The position numbers and the translations under genes were made by a program. A stretch of DNA of 62,111 nucleotides from Alphaproteobacteria bacterium (GTDB lineage Bacteria; Pseudomonadota; Alphaproteobacteria; Micropepsales; Micropepsaceae), in the NCBI GenBank assembly GCA_028871345.1, contig JAGWNK010000020.1, forward strand, positions 1-62,111. Reading direction: 5' to 3'. Positions 40,398 through 49,522 of the stretch are shown one piece after another. The notes below the pieces were generated by a model. It saw only the letters and a program-made list of their open reading frames with translations, did no database searches and was not told the DNA's origin. Every line of letters begins with the position of its first letter. Positions within the stretch are counted from its first letter, which is position 1.

Positions 40398-42061
40398 CTC
40401 TGCCGGTCCAGAACCCGCCGCCACAGGCCGGCGATCTGTCCGATGCATCGCCGCGCCTGGCGCACATCGTCTCGGTAGCCGGCTCGCAGGCCGTGGCCAT
40501 CGTGGAACATTCGACAGGCGCGGGGGGCAGGATCGCTCCGATCCGCGTGGAAATCGGCGCCACCATGACGATACCGACGCCCCAATCGAGTGTCGTCGGC
40601 ATCGTTTCCGCGGTCAGCGTGCCGATGCCTGAAAAGGTCGGCGGCCCCGAGGAGATCAACCTGATCGAGCTCGATCTGGCCGGCGAGATCGTGCCCGACG
40701 CCTCCGGCTCCCGCCTCGTGTTCCGCCGCGGAGTGTCCAGCCTGCCGGCGATCGGCGATGGCGTGCACCTGGCCGACCGCAACGCTTTGATGCTGGCCTA
40801 CACGCAGCCCGACTGCGCGACCATCAATGTCGGCGCGCTCTATCAGAACCCGGCCGTGCCGGCCCGCCTGCTCATCGACGACCTGTTCGGCAAGCACTTC
40901 CTCGTCGTCGGCACGACCGGCTGCGGCAAGTCTTCGGCCTTGACCTGCATCCTGCAAAGCCTGCTGCCGGAATATACGCAGGCGCGCGTCGTCATTCTCG
41001 ACATCCACAACGAGTATTCGGCGGCCTTCAACGAACACGGCCAGACCATCGATCCATCGAACCTCAACCTGCCGTTCTGGCTGTTGAACTTCCAGGAGCT
41101 GACGGCCGCCTTCACTTGCGCCGACGAGCATCGCGATGCCGAGATCGAGATTCTCAGCGACGCCGTGGTCTGGGCGAAGCGTCGCTATTCCGAATCGTAC
41201 ACGGGCCGCGTGCGCCGCCACGTCGAGGCCCAGTGCATCACCGTGGACACGCCTGTCCCCTTCCGCCTCGCCGACCTCGTCGCCTTTATCGACGACCAGC
41301 TTGGACGCCTCGATCGCACGCTGAACACCCTGCCCTACAAGCGCCTCAAGACCCGCGTGGAGACCCTGGTCAGCGACTCCCGCTACAGCTTCATGTTCGG
41401 CAATCTCATCGTCGAGGACACCATGACCGACGTCCTCGGCCGCCTGTTCCGCGTGCCGGTCGATGACAAGCCGGTGACCGTGCTCGATCTTTCGACGGTC
41501 CCGGGCGAGATCCTCGACGTGGTGATCTCCGTGGTGTCACGGCTGGCTTTCGACCTGGCGAGCTGGAGCGAAGCGCAACTGCCGATCCTCATCGTCTGCG
41601 AAGAGGCCCACCGTTATGCGCCGGCCGATGTCGGCGGCAAATTCATGCCGACGCGACAGGCTCTGGCACGCATCGCCAAGGAAGGCCGCAAGTACGGCGT
41701 GTCCCTGGCGCTCATCACCCAGCGGCCCTCGGAGCTCGACCCCACCATTCTTTCCCAATGCAGCACCGTGATCGCCATGCGGCTGTCGACGGAGCGCGAC
41801 CAAGCCGTCATCCGCGCCAACACCCATGAAGGCACGCTGGACCTGCTGGACTTTCTGCCTCTGCTCGGCGACCGCGAAGCCATCGTGCTCGGCCAGGGCA
41901 CGGTGATCCCCATGCGGGTACGTTTCCGCAAACTTGAACGACGTGTCTCGCAGACCAGACACGCCGCATTTTCCTATGCCTGGAAGCACACCGAGCTCGA
42001 CAAGGAGAAGCTTGCGGCCATCGTCCGCCGCTGGCGCGCTCCGGCCAAGCCGAAGATATAG
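40394..42061 (+). CDS. HerA-like (DUF87) hexameric ATPase
   Basis: A 555-residue ATPase. An N-terminal HAS-barrel-like beta domain is followed by Walker A VGTTGCGKSSALTCIL, ILDIHNEYSAAF and Walker B LPILIVCEEAHRY. The later ITQRPSELDPTILSQCSTVIAMRL is typical of HerA/FtsK-type motors. HerA proteins move DNA, often with a nuclease; none is next to it. AAGGAGAG precedes ATG 40394. Coupling to a soluble histidine kinase by a 4-nt overlap suggests a signalling rather than a repair role. Confidence 0.85.
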   Translation: MTLPVQNPPPQAGDLSDASPRLAHIVSVAGSQAVAIVEHSTGAGGRIAPIRVEIGATMTIPTPQSSVVGIVSAVSVPMPEKVGGPEEINLIELDLAGEIVPDASGSRLVFRRGVSSLPAIGDGVHLADRNALMLAYTQPDCATINVGALYQNPAVPARLLIDDLFGKHFLVVGTTGCGKSSALTCILQSLLPEYTQARVVILDIHNEYSAAFNEHGQTIDPSNLNLPFWLLNFQELTAAFTCADEHRDAEIEILSDAVVWAKRRYSESYTGRVRRHVEAQCITVDTPVPFRLADLVAFIDDQLGRLDRTLNTLPYKRLKTRVETLVSDSRYSFMFGNLIVEDTMTDVLGRLFRVPVDDKPVTVLDLSTVPGEILDVVISVVSRLAFDLASWSEAQLPILIVCEEAHRYAPADVGGKFMPTRQALARIAKEGRKYGVSLALITQRPSELDPTILSQCSTVIAMRLSTERDQAVIRANTHEGTLDLLDFLPLLGDREAIVLGQGTVIPMRVRFRKLERRVSQTRHAAFSYAWKHTELDKEKLAAIVRRWRAPAKPKI

Positions 42062-42131
42062 GCCCTGGAGCCGGCGTCACTCACGGAATGCATGAAACGG
42101 CTCGGCGACGCCGCGGGAGCTACGGCAACCC

Positions 42132-42890
42132 CTAATCTTCCAGCCAGCAGGTTATCGATCCCATTTGGGGCACAGTCGTAAACTTGCCGCCGGCGTAGGT
42201 CACTTCGACGCTGTAGCTCACAACGGTCGAAACGCCGGGAACATCCCCGGCGAATTGCGGCGTGCGCTTCTTCTCCTTGTCATAGGCGGCGGTGCAATCC
42301 GGCTTGTCGGCGAGCTTTGTCGCGGCGCGGATCTTCTCCCAGCAGCCCCTGCCGGCGTATAGGGAGCAGCCGGCATCGAAGACGCGGCGGTAGCGCAGCA
42401 CGAGTCCGCGGCCCACAAGCTTGATCGATATGAAGCTGCCGGCGCGGGAATCCTCGAACAGCTTCCTGCCGGCCGAGGCGTCATAGACGGCGAACGGCAT
42501 CCCCCCATTGTGCCCGTCCTCCGCATCGAAGAAGACGAACGGTCCTTTGGCGCCGGCGAAGTAGCCGGACCAGTCGTGGGGATTGATGATCCGCTCGCCC
42601 GCCGTCCTGGCGGCACACGCAGGCCGGCGGCCGCCATCCGGTACGGGGGCGATGGCGAGTTCGTCGGCGCCGACCTCGCCGAGATCGACTTCCTTCACCA
42701 TGTAGCCGGGATAGAAATTGCAGGTCCGCTTCGCCTTCGCACCGGGATTGGCCGGATCGGCCGACAGCTTGACCACCTCGGTCGCGATCGGCGTATCGAA
42801 CAGCGCCCCAGCCGCGCCAGCCGCGGCAGCCGCGGCAGCACATGGAGCGGCGAGCATGACCGCCGCAACAAGCAGATATTCCCGACGCAT
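42132..42890 (-). CDS. Secreted protein of unknown function
   Basis: A 252-residue protein with a long Ala-rich signal peptide (LLVAAVMLAAPCAAAAAAAG). The mature part has about seven cysteines (AKRTCNFYPGY, RRPACAARTAG, AGCSLYAGRGCWEK, KPDCTAAYD, ITCWLED). GDPxxxxGG-type or enzymatic motifs were not found. GGGGGATCACGGCG precedes ATG 42890. It ends convergent with the HerA gene and follows the RND permease region on the same strand, 92 nt away. Confidence 0.65.
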   Translation of the reverse strand: MRREYLLVAAVMLAAPCAAAAAAAGAAGALFDTPIATEVVKLSADPANPGAKAKRTCNFYPGYMVKEVDLGEVGADELAIAPVPDGGRRPACAARTAGERIINPHDWSGYFAGAKGPFVFFDAEDGHNGGMPFAVYDASAGRKLFEDSRAGSFISIKLVGRGLVLRYRRVFDAGCSLYAGRGCWEKIRAATKLADKPDCTAAYDKEKKRTPQFAGDVPGVSTVVSYSVEVTYAGGKFTTVPQMGSITCWLED

Positions 42891-42982
42891 CGCCGTGATC
42901 CCCCGTCCCCCGAAGAAGCATACGCCGGGATGCGCCGCAACGCCACGCGCCACGGGGACTGCCGAGTCGCGGTCGCGGCGGT

Positions 42983-45900
42983 TCAGGTCATCCCGCCCGG
43001 AAACAGGCGCTTCGCAAAAGCCCTTGCCTGCGCCGTCATCACGTCGATGCGAGACCACGGATCGCGGGCCGGCGGCAGCGGCCGATCGGGATCGCGCAAC
43101 CAGATGTAGATCGCCGGGATCACGAGCACGGTGAGCAGCGTCGATGACGCCAGACCGAACAGCAGCGAGATCGCCAGTCCCTGGAAGATGGGATCGCTCA
43201 GGATGGTTGCGGCGCCGATCATGGCGGCGAGCGCCGTGAGCAGGATCGGACGGAACCGCGTGGCGCCGGCGTCGAGCAGCACCTGGCGCAGCGGCTTGTT
43301 GGCCTCGCCCTTGCCGTGGCGGATGAAGTCCACCAGCAAAATCGAATTGCGCACGATGATGCCGGCCAACGCGATGAAACCGATCATCGAGGTGGCGGTG
43401 AACGGAGCGCCGAAGATCCAATGTCCGAGAATGATGCCGATCAGAGTCAGCGGAACCGGCGTCAGGATGACCAGCGGCAGTTTGAAGCTGCCGAATTGCG
43501 CGACCACGAGAATGTAGATGCCGAGCAGCGCCACGATGAAGGCCCCGCCCATGTCGCGGAACGTGACATAGGTGACTTCCCATTCGCCGTCCCACAACAG
43601 CGCGGGCCTGCTCTCGTCGCTCGGCTGGCCGTGCAGGAGGATCGCGGGGCGCGGCAGGGAACCCCAGTCGTGCTTCTTGATGAGATCGTCGACCGCCAGC
43701 ATGCCGTAGATCGGCGCCTCGTACTGGCCGGCGAGTTCGGCCGTCACCATGTCCGCGTAATGCATGTCGCGCCGGAAGATCACGGGCGAGCCTTCTTCCC
43801 GGCTGACGCGCACCACGTCGCCCAGTTCAACGACCGCCTTGTTGCCCGGGATGGCGTTGGCAGGTACCGGCGTCGACTCCAGCTTGTGCGTCCAGTCGAG
43901 ATCGCTCTTGGGCAGGCGCACGACGATCTGGATGGGGTTGCGGTCCTCGCCGCGATGGGAATACCCGACCGGCACGCCGCCGAGCAGCGCCTTGAGCGTA
44001 TCGTAGACGTCGCTCTGCTCCACGCCGAAGTATTCGAGCTTGTCCTGGTCGATGGTGATGCGCAGCCGCGGTCGCGGCAAGCCGTAGGAATCGTCGACAT
44101 CGACGATGTAGGGCACCGACTTGAAGAGCTTCTTGACCTGTTCGGCCTCGGCACGGCGCGTCCGGGAATCCGGACCGTAGATTTCGGCGAGCAGCGTGGA
44201 CAGGACCGGCGGACCGGGCGGCACCTCCACGACTTTGATCACCGTTCCCGCGGGCGTCTTGAGCGCCGCCAGCTTCTGGCGCAGCGCCAGCGCAATGGCA
44301 TGGCTCTCGCGATCGCGCTTCGACTTGCCGATGAGATTGACCTGGAGTTCGCCCAGCTCCGGCTGGTTGCGCAGGTAATAGTGGCGCACGAGACCATTGA
44401 AGTTGAACGGCGCCGGCGTGCCGGCATACGCCTGGATCGACGTCACTTCGGGCATCTGTTTGGTGATCTGGGCCGCTTCGAGCAGGACCCGCGAGGTATC
44501 TTCCACAGAGGCGCCCTCGGGCAGGTCGACCATCACCTCGAGCTCGGATTTGTTGTCGAACGGCAGCAGCTTCACCGTGACATTCTTGGTGACGAACAGG
44601 AGGCAGACGAGAGCCGTGGCGATCGCGACATAGGCGAGGAACTTCCTGGCGCTTTCGCGCGTCGCGATGATCGGCGTGGCGATGCGGCGGTAGAATCGGC
44701 CGATGGCGCCCTCGGTGTGGAATTCCCCCGGGGGCGGTCCCTTGCCCTTGCCGGCCAGCTTGAGCAGCGCCCACGGCGCCACCACCATGGCGACGAAGAA
44801 CGAGAACAGCATGGCTGCCGAAGCGTTGGCGGGGATGGGCGCCATGTACGGCCCCATCATGCCCGAGACGAACATCATGGGAAGCAGGGCCGCGATCACC
44901 GTCAGGGTGGCCACGATGGTGGGGTTGCCGACTTCCGCCACCGCCTGGATGGCGGCCTGCAGGCGCGTGCGGCCGTCGTTCATGTCCCAATGGCGGGCGA
45001 TGTTCTCGATCACGACGATGGCATCGTCGACCAGGATGCCGATGGAGAAGATGAGCGCGAACAAGCTGACGCGGTTGATCGTGTAGCCCATCAGGTTGGC
45101 GGCGAAGAGCGTGAGCAGGATCGTCGTGGGAATGACGATGAAGGTCACCGCAGCCTCGCGCCAGCCGACGACGAAGCCGATCAGTATGACGATGGAGATC
45201 GTCGCCAGGGCGAGATGGAACAGAAGCTCGTTGGCCTTGTCGTTGGCGGTCTTGCCGTAGTCGCGCGTCACTTCCGCGCTGATGTCCGGCGGAATCATGC
45301 CGTTGCGCAGCTCGTTCGTGCGCTGGATGAGCTGCTCCGCCACCACCACGGCATTGGAGCCGGAGCGCTTGGCGAAGGCGATGCTGACGGCGGGGACGGT
45401 GGACCAGGTCCTGCGGCCCGTGCGGTTGATCGACCATACGTGATGCTCGGCCGGACTGGGGCCGATGACCACGCTCGCGACATCTCGCACGTAAACCGGG
45501 CGTCCGTCGCGCGTCGTGATGAGAAGGAGGCCGATGTCCGGCAGGCCGTTGAGGGTCTTGCCGGCGACGGCCTCGACCATGCGGCCGCCGTCACGCAGCT
45601 GCCCCGCCAGGAACGAGCGATTGGCGCCCTGCACCTTGGCTTCCAACTGCTGCAGCGTGACCCCGTAGAGCGCCAATTTCTCCGGATCGGGCTCGACGCT
45701 GATCTCGTCGGCGGAACCGCCGGCGATATAGGTGAGGCCGACATTGTCGACCTTGGCCAGCTCCGCCTGCACCTTGGTCGCAAGCGTATAGAGGTCCTTC
45801 TCGTTCCAGCGCGAGGCCGCCTTCGGCTTGGGCGACAGGGTCAGCACTTCGATTGCCACGTCGTTGATGCCGCGCCCGACGATCAGAGGTTCGGGGATAC

Positions 45901-46279
45901 CGAGGGGGATCTTGTTGAAGTTGGCGCGGATCTTCGCCTGCACGCGTACGATCGCCTCGTCCTCGTTGGTGCCGGTGAGGAAGCGCGCCGTGACCATGAC
46001 GCGGTCGTCCTGCGTCTGGCTGTAGACGTGCTCGACGCCCGGAATGCCCTTGACGATCTCTTCGAGCGGCTTGGTGACGAGTTCGGCAGCGTCAGGGGCC
46101 TTCAGGCCGTCCGCGGTGACGAAGATGTCGACCATCGGGACGCTGATCTGCGGCTCCTCCTCCCGCGGGATCGTGATGACCGCCACGAGGCCGAAGATCA
46201 CGGCCGCCAACAGGAAAAGCGGCGTGAGCGGCGACCCGATCGTCGCCCGCGTCAACCGGCCCGAGAAACCGAGGTTCAT
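42983..46279 (-). CDS. RND efflux permease (HAE-type)
   Basis: A 1098-residue inner-membrane pump subunit driven by protons. Two repeats of six TMs enclose two large periplasmic loops. TM4 carries GILVDDAIVVIENI, with the DD pair of drug/hydrophobe exporters rather than the metal-pump version. It should work with the adaptor encoded just upstream and an outer-membrane channel, which is absent here. Its ATG overlaps the adaptor stop by 4 nt. Placement in a sulfide-sensor operon suggests sulfur-related export. Confidence 0.92.
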   Translation of the reverse strand: MNLGFSGRLTRATIGSPLTPLFLLAAVIFGLVAVITIPREEEPQISVPMVDIFVTADGLKAPDAAELVTKPLEEIVKGIPGVEHVYSQTQDDRVMVTARFLTGTNEDEAIVRVQAKIRANFNKIPLGIPEPLIVGRGINDVAIEVLTLSPKPKAASRWNEKDLYTLATKVQAELAKVDNVGLTYIAGGSADEISVEPDPEKLALYGVTLQQLEAKVQGANRSFLAGQLRDGGRMVEAVAGKTLNGLPDIGLLLITTRDGRPVYVRDVASVVIGPSPAEHHVWSINRTGRRTWSTVPAVSIAFAKRSGSNAVVVAEQLIQRTNELRNGMIPPDISAEVTRDYGKTANDKANELLFHLALATISIVILIGFVVGWREAAVTFIVIPTTILLTLFAANLMGYTINRVSLFALIFSIGILVDDAIVVIENIARHWDMNDGRTRLQAAIQAVAEVGNPTIVATLTVIAALLPMMFVSGMMGPYMAPIPANASAAMLFSFFVAMVVAPWALLKLAGKGKGPPPGEFHTEGAIGRFYRRIATPIIATRESARKFLAYVAIATALVCLLFVTKNVTVKLLPFDNKSELEVMVDLPEGASVEDTSRVLLEAAQITKQMPEVTSIQAYAGTPAPFNFNGLVRHYYLRNQPELGELQVNLIGKSKRDRESHAIALALRQKLAALKTPAGTVIKVVEVPPGPPVLSTLLAEIYGPDSRTRRAEAEQVKKLFKSVPYIVDVDDSYGLPRPRLRITIDQDKLEYFGVEQSDVYDTLKALLGGVPVGYSHRGEDRNPIQIVVRLPKSDLDWTHKLESTPVPANAIPGNKAVVELGDVVRVSREEGSPVIFRRDMHYADMVTAELAGQYEAPIYGMLAVDDLIKKHDWGSLPRPAILLHGQPSDESRPALLWDGEWEVTYVTFRDMGGAFIVALLGIYILVVAQFGSFKLPLVILTPVPLTLIGIILGHWIFGAPFTATSMIGFIALAGIIVRNSILLVDFIRHGKGEANKPLRQVLLDAGATRFRPILLTALAAMIGAATILSDPIFQGLAISLLFGLASSTLLTVLVIPAIYIWLRDPDRPLPPARDPWSRIDVMTAQARAFAKRLFPGGMT

Positions 46280-47274
46280 GGCCTGAGCAGTTTGTCGCCT
46301 GGGGTAAGGCCCGAAAGGATTTCGATGCCGTCCTGCTGGTTAAGACGGTGGATCACCTGACCACGCTGGATCGGCACGTCGAGCGTGCCGTCGCCCTGCC
46401 ACAGTCGGGCATAGTCAATGCCCGAACGCGTCACGATGAGGGCGGCCGGCACCACGATCGTTCGACGCTGACCGGCGCTGACCCAGACGCGCACGCGTTC
46501 GCCGACGAAATAGTCGCCGAGATCCTGCACCGTGGCGTCGGCCACGACGTGGCCGTTGTCGATCTGCGGATAAACCAGCTTGATTGTGCCGAAGCGCGCG
46601 CCGCTCAGTCCGACATCCACGCCGTCCAGCCGCACGGGGTCACCCACTCTGATGGAGCGGGCGTGGCGTTCGGGAATTTCCAGCCGCAGCACGAAGTCCT
46701 GCTCGGCCACCGTGGCCACCGTATCACCCGGCATCAGCACCGTTCCCGTCGTCACCGGCACGGTGATCACGCGGCCGGACGTGGGCGCCAGCACGGCACC
46801 TTCCGCCGACTGCTGCATGATGACGTCCTTCTGCGCCATCAAGGAGCGCACATTCGACGATGCCACGTTGTAGGCGGTGCGCGCCTGATCGAAGGAATTC
46901 CTGGCGATGGCGTTCTCGTTGAGCAGCCGCTGGGCGCGCTGGAACTCCACCTGGGCCTGCGCCATCTGGGCCTGGGCCGCCTGCACCTGAGCGCTGTACG
47001 AGTTCGCCTGGAGGGCCAGCTTGCGATCACCCACGGTGGCAATCACCTGGCCCTGTTCGACATGGTCTCCCTGGCGGACTTTCAATTCGATGATGGTACC
47101 GCCGATGCGCGCGCGCGCCGGAACGACGTTGGCGGATTCCACCGTCGCGAACACGGCTTTCTCATCCGAAATGTTCACGGCGCGCACCAGAAACGTTTTC
47201 GGCGGGGGTGGCGGCGCGTCGGCCGGGCCGTGTCCGAATCCGAAAAAGGCGAGGATGCCGGCGAAGATGTTCAT
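46276..47274 (-). CDS. RND periplasmic adaptor (membrane fusion protein)
   Basis: A 332-residue adaptor. A hydrophobic N-terminus (NIFAGILAFFGFG) is followed by a Pro-rich linker and the biotinyl-lipoyl-like half KVRQGDHVEQGQVIATVGD. Then come a coiled-coil hairpin (QVQAAQAQMAQAQVEFQRAQRL), the second lipoyl half GAVLAPTSGRVITV and beta-barrel domains. It links the permease to an outer-membrane channel. Both ends overlap neighbours by 4 nt. Confidence 0.88.
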   Translation of the reverse strand: MNIFAGILAFFGFGHGPADAPPPPPKTFLVRAVNISDEKAVFATVESANVVPARARIGGTIIELKVRQGDHVEQGQVIATVGDRKLALQANSYSAQVQAAQAQMAQAQVEFQRAQRLLNENAIARNSFDQARTAYNVASSNVRSLMAQKDVIMQQSAEGAVLAPTSGRVITVPVTTGTVLMPGDTVATVAEQDFVLRLEIPERHARSIRVGDPVRLDGVDVGLSGARFGTIKLVYPQIDNGHVVADATVQDLGDYFVGERVRVWVSAGQRRTIVVPAALIVTRSGIDYARLWQGDGTLDVPIQRGQVIHRLNQQDGIEILSGLTPGDKLLRP

Positions 47275-47591
47275 CGCGACCGCTCCACGGGCAGTCCTGA
47301 CGCCTTCCAGGCCTGGATGCCGCCCTTGAGATGACGATCATGGGCGAGCCCCGCAGCAAGGCAGATGGCTGCGGCTCTCGCCGACCGCACGCCCGAAGCG
47401 CACGAGAAGACAATAGCGCGCTTACCGGCCTTCGGTAGCGAACGCGGATCAAACCTGGATAGGGGGCAGTGGGCGGCGCCGGAAATACGTTCGACGGCAT
47501 ACTCGTGCGCCTCGCGCACATCGACCAAGAGGATGGCGTCCTGTTGCAGAAGCTGCGCAACTTCAGTCGCGGACAAGTTTTGGACACTCAT
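47271..47591 (-). CDS. Single-domain rhodanese (sulfurtransferase)
   Basis: A 106-residue protein. LLVDVREAHEYAVERISGAAH is the rhodanese N-terminal part and FSCASGVRS is the active-site loop with C64 and R69. It moves sulfane sulfur through a cysteine persulfide, probably in the cytoplasm, since no signal peptide is visible. It sits between the persulfide sensor and the RND adaptor with 4-nt overlaps on both sides. Confidence 0.92.
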   Translation of the reverse strand: MSVQNLSATEVAQLLQQDAILLVDVREAHEYAVERISGAAHCPLSRFDPRSLPKAGKRAIVFSCASGVRSARAAAICLAAGLAHDRHLKGGIQAWKASGLPVERSR

Positions 47592-47929
47592 CGTTTGGCC
47601 TTTCCCGGCGCGGGTGCACAGATGCGCTCCGCCACGCAAAAGGCCTGATAGATCGTTTCGATCACCTTTCGTGCGGGAGGGCTGGCGATCGCGTACCAGA
47701 TCGTCTGACCGTCGCGGCGCGTCGAAACCAGGCCATCCTTCCGCAAGAGAGAGAGATGTTGAGACACGTTTGCATCGCGAAGCGCCAGGAATTCCGCGAG
47801 CTGGCCAACCGAACGTTCGCCCTCGATAAGCTGGCAAAGGATCATCAGCCGATGACGATTGGCCATGGCCTTGAGCAGTTCTTCGGCCTGGGCTGCCGAA
47901 TCATGCATCTGATCGACGTCAATTTTCAT
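47588..47929 (-). CDS. ArsR-family persulfide sensor, BigR/SqrR type
   Basis: A 113-residue repressor. AMANRHRLMILCQLIEGERSV and DANVSQHLSLLRKDGLVSTRR form the winged HTH. Cysteines C32 (MILC) and C98 (YQAFC) are 66 residues apart, the same spacing as the redox pair C42/C108 of BigR and C41/C107 of SqrR, which form a polysulfide link that releases DNA. C104 is additional. The neighbours (rhodanese, DUF2892) are typical of BigR regulons. The promoter places the transcript start about one base from the ATG. Confidence 0.88.
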   Translation of the reverse strand: MKIDVDQMHDSAAQAEELLKAMANRHRLMILCQLIEGERSVGQLAEFLALRDANVSQHLSLLRKDGLVSTRRDGQTIWYAIASPPARKVIETIYQAFCVAERICAPAPGKAKR

Positions 47930-47931
47930 AC

Positions 47932-47965
47932 TTGCATAGTTATGCAGATACGCATACATTGTCAA
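47932..47965. promoter_or_regulatory. Divergent overlapping promoters with palindromic operator of the BigR-like operon
   Basis: Minus strand: a perfect -35 TTGACA (47965-47960), a 17-bp spacer and -10 TAACTA (47942-47937). Plus strand: -35 TTGCAT (47932-47937), 17-bp spacer, -10 TACATT (47955-47960). The operator TGCATA-GT-TATGCA (47933-47946) covers the minus -10 and the plus -35. A second dyad TATGC-N6-GCATA (47941-47956) overlaps it. One bound repressor could silence both genes. Confidence 0.65.
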
Positions 47966-48025
47966 GCGGCAACGCCGATGTGCTGACGCAATTGAGCGTC
48001 CAAAACGCCGCAGAGGGAGAACGCC

Positions 48026-48253
48026 ATGAACGTCGACAAAGCTGTTTTCGTCTTTGCCGGAGCTGTCGTCCTGGCCGGGCTTGCCCTCGGTACCTGGGTC
48101 AATCCTTACTGGTACCTGCTTACGGCCTTCGCCGGGCTGAACATGTTCCAGGCAGGGTTCACGGGTTTCTGCCCCGCCGCGATCATCTTCCGGCGGTTGG
48201 GGCTGAAGCCGGGGCGGGCCTTTTGCGCCGTCCAGGAGGCGGACGGACGCTAA
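48026..48253 (+). CDS. DUF2892 (YgaP-type) inner membrane protein
   Basis: A 75-residue protein with two TM helices (AVFVFAGAVVLAGLALGTW and YWYLLTAFAGLNMFQAGFTG) and FCPAAIIFRRLG, the DUF2892 pattern found fused to rhodanese in YgaP. Here the rhodanese is a separate gene across the shared promoter. GAGGGAGAACGCC precedes ATG 48026. A weak hairpin (48286-48309) without T-run lies downstream; otherwise 48254-48516 shows nothing. Confidence 0.85.
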   Translation: MNVDKAVFVFAGAVVLAGLALGTWVNPYWYLLTAFAGLNMFQAGFTGFCPAAIIFRRLGLKPGRAFCAVQEADGR

Positions 48254-48516
48254 AGCCGTTGCAGTCACTCATCGCGGGCTTTTCGGTCTCGGTCGCATCC
48301 GTCCGAGACGCGTTCGCGATGGACAGGCCCGGAGTCGATGATCTGTTGGAAAATTGCGGCCGAGTGGCAAGTGCAGAAATTGCGCTGATATCCGACGCCA
48401 GACGTGAACGACGCACCTTGGTGAAAACCGTTTACTAACCCAGGTCGGCGGAATAGCTCGCATCCGGCGGGCCAGGCCAACATGCTGCGACTTGAGGGCG
48501 TCAGGACTGCCAGGCA

Positions 48517-49512
48517 GTGAACTTCTACGCCTCACGGGATTATCTCGACGCGGCCGCAGCGGTCTATTTCAAAGGCCGACATACGGCTGTCGAGGACGTA
48601 CGCGTCGGCGAGGATGTCCTGCGTCTGCTCGTCGTCGACGATCGGCACATCATATCAAGACTACCGTTCCTCGATTTCCACCAGCCTCTCGATGCGTCGG
48701 AGGTGCGTGGGCCGGTCCGCAAAGCGCGCTATGTCCAGAACGTGGTGCGCGGCATCGTCAAGCACAGCGACTGGAAACCTGCCAATTTTCCCCAATTCGA
48801 GCTGGCGCCCTACATCGACTGGTCGGAGTTCAGGAATTTCGATGCCTACAGGGATCATCTTCTGGCGCGGCACAGAGGCCAGATCCGGGACCGCGAGCGT
48901 CGCTGGCGCAGTCTCGCAGCAGCGAACGGAGAACTCGTATTCACGATGAACGATTGCGGCGGCGACGTGCTCGCCTGCGCCCGCCAATGGAAGAGCCGCC
49001 AGCTTCGTGAAACCGGCGAGCGGGACTACTTTTCGTCGCCCAAAACGATGGAATTCCTCGAGACGCTGCGCGCGAGGAATGTGCTCGTGTCGTCCACCCT
49101 GCGGGCGGCGGGACGGCTCGTTTCGTTGTGGATCGGATTTGTGCACCAAGGCAGCTGGTCCGGCTGGATATTCACCTACGACCCGGCCTTCCGGAAATAC
49201 TCGGCCGGCCACCAGTTGCTGAACTGCATGCTCGAGGAAAGCTACCGGCTGGGACACCGCGAGTTCGACTTTTCCGACGGCGGCCACGACTACAAGATGA
49301 TGTACGCCACGCACGGCCGCCTGCTCGGCGCGATCGGCAGACCGCCATTTGGCAGGCGCCTCGTGATCTTCGCAAAGGACGCGCTGCAGCGAACCAGTCC
49401 GCAGCTGTTCCAGACGGTGCGGCTGCTCAAAAAGAGGATCGCCGCTTCGCTGGTCCGGCCGGCAGTGCCGGTCAAGGCGCGCGGTTCTCTGCATCGAGCC
49501 GCCGCGGGTTGA
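48517..49512 (+). CDS. GNAT-fold acetyltransferase (BioF2/CelD-like, Acetyltransf_6)
   Basis: A 331-residue protein. The C-terminal two thirds follow the Acetyltransf_6 pattern: ARQWKSRQLRETG, LVSSTLRAAGRLVSLWIGF, TYDPAFRKYSAGHQLLNCML and FDFSDGGHDYKMMYA. Such proteins act in cell-envelope polysaccharide modification or related acyl transfer. The start GTG 48517 has only a weak AGG site. It lies 10 nt before the PRODH-like gene and is probably co-transcribed. Confidence 0.75.
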   Translation: MNFYASRDYLDAAAAVYFKGRHTAVEDVRVGEDVLRLLVVDDRHIISRLPFLDFHQPLDASEVRGPVRKARYVQNVVRGIVKHSDWKPANFPQFELAPYIDWSEFRNFDAYRDHLLARHRGQIRDRERRWRSLAAANGELVFTMNDCGGDVLACARQWKSRQLRETGERDYFSSPKTMEFLETLRARNVLVSSTLRAAGRLVSLWIGFVHQGSWSGWIFTYDPAFRKYSAGHQLLNCMLEESYRLGHREFDFSDGGHDYKMMYATHGRLLGAIGRPPFGRRLVIFAKDALQRTSPQLFQTVRLLKKRIAASLVRPAVPVKARGSLHRAAAG

Positions 49513-49522
49513 GAGGGCCGCG

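Noticed and set aside
43316..46360. 1014-codon plus-strand frame opposite the RND permease
   Set aside because: Composition is His/Arg/Asp/Gln-rich with no domains, while the other strand encodes a complete RND protein.
48286..48309. Intrinsic terminator after the DUF2892 gene
   Set aside because: GTCTCGG/CCGAGAC has a 10-nt loop and no T-run; too weak to call.
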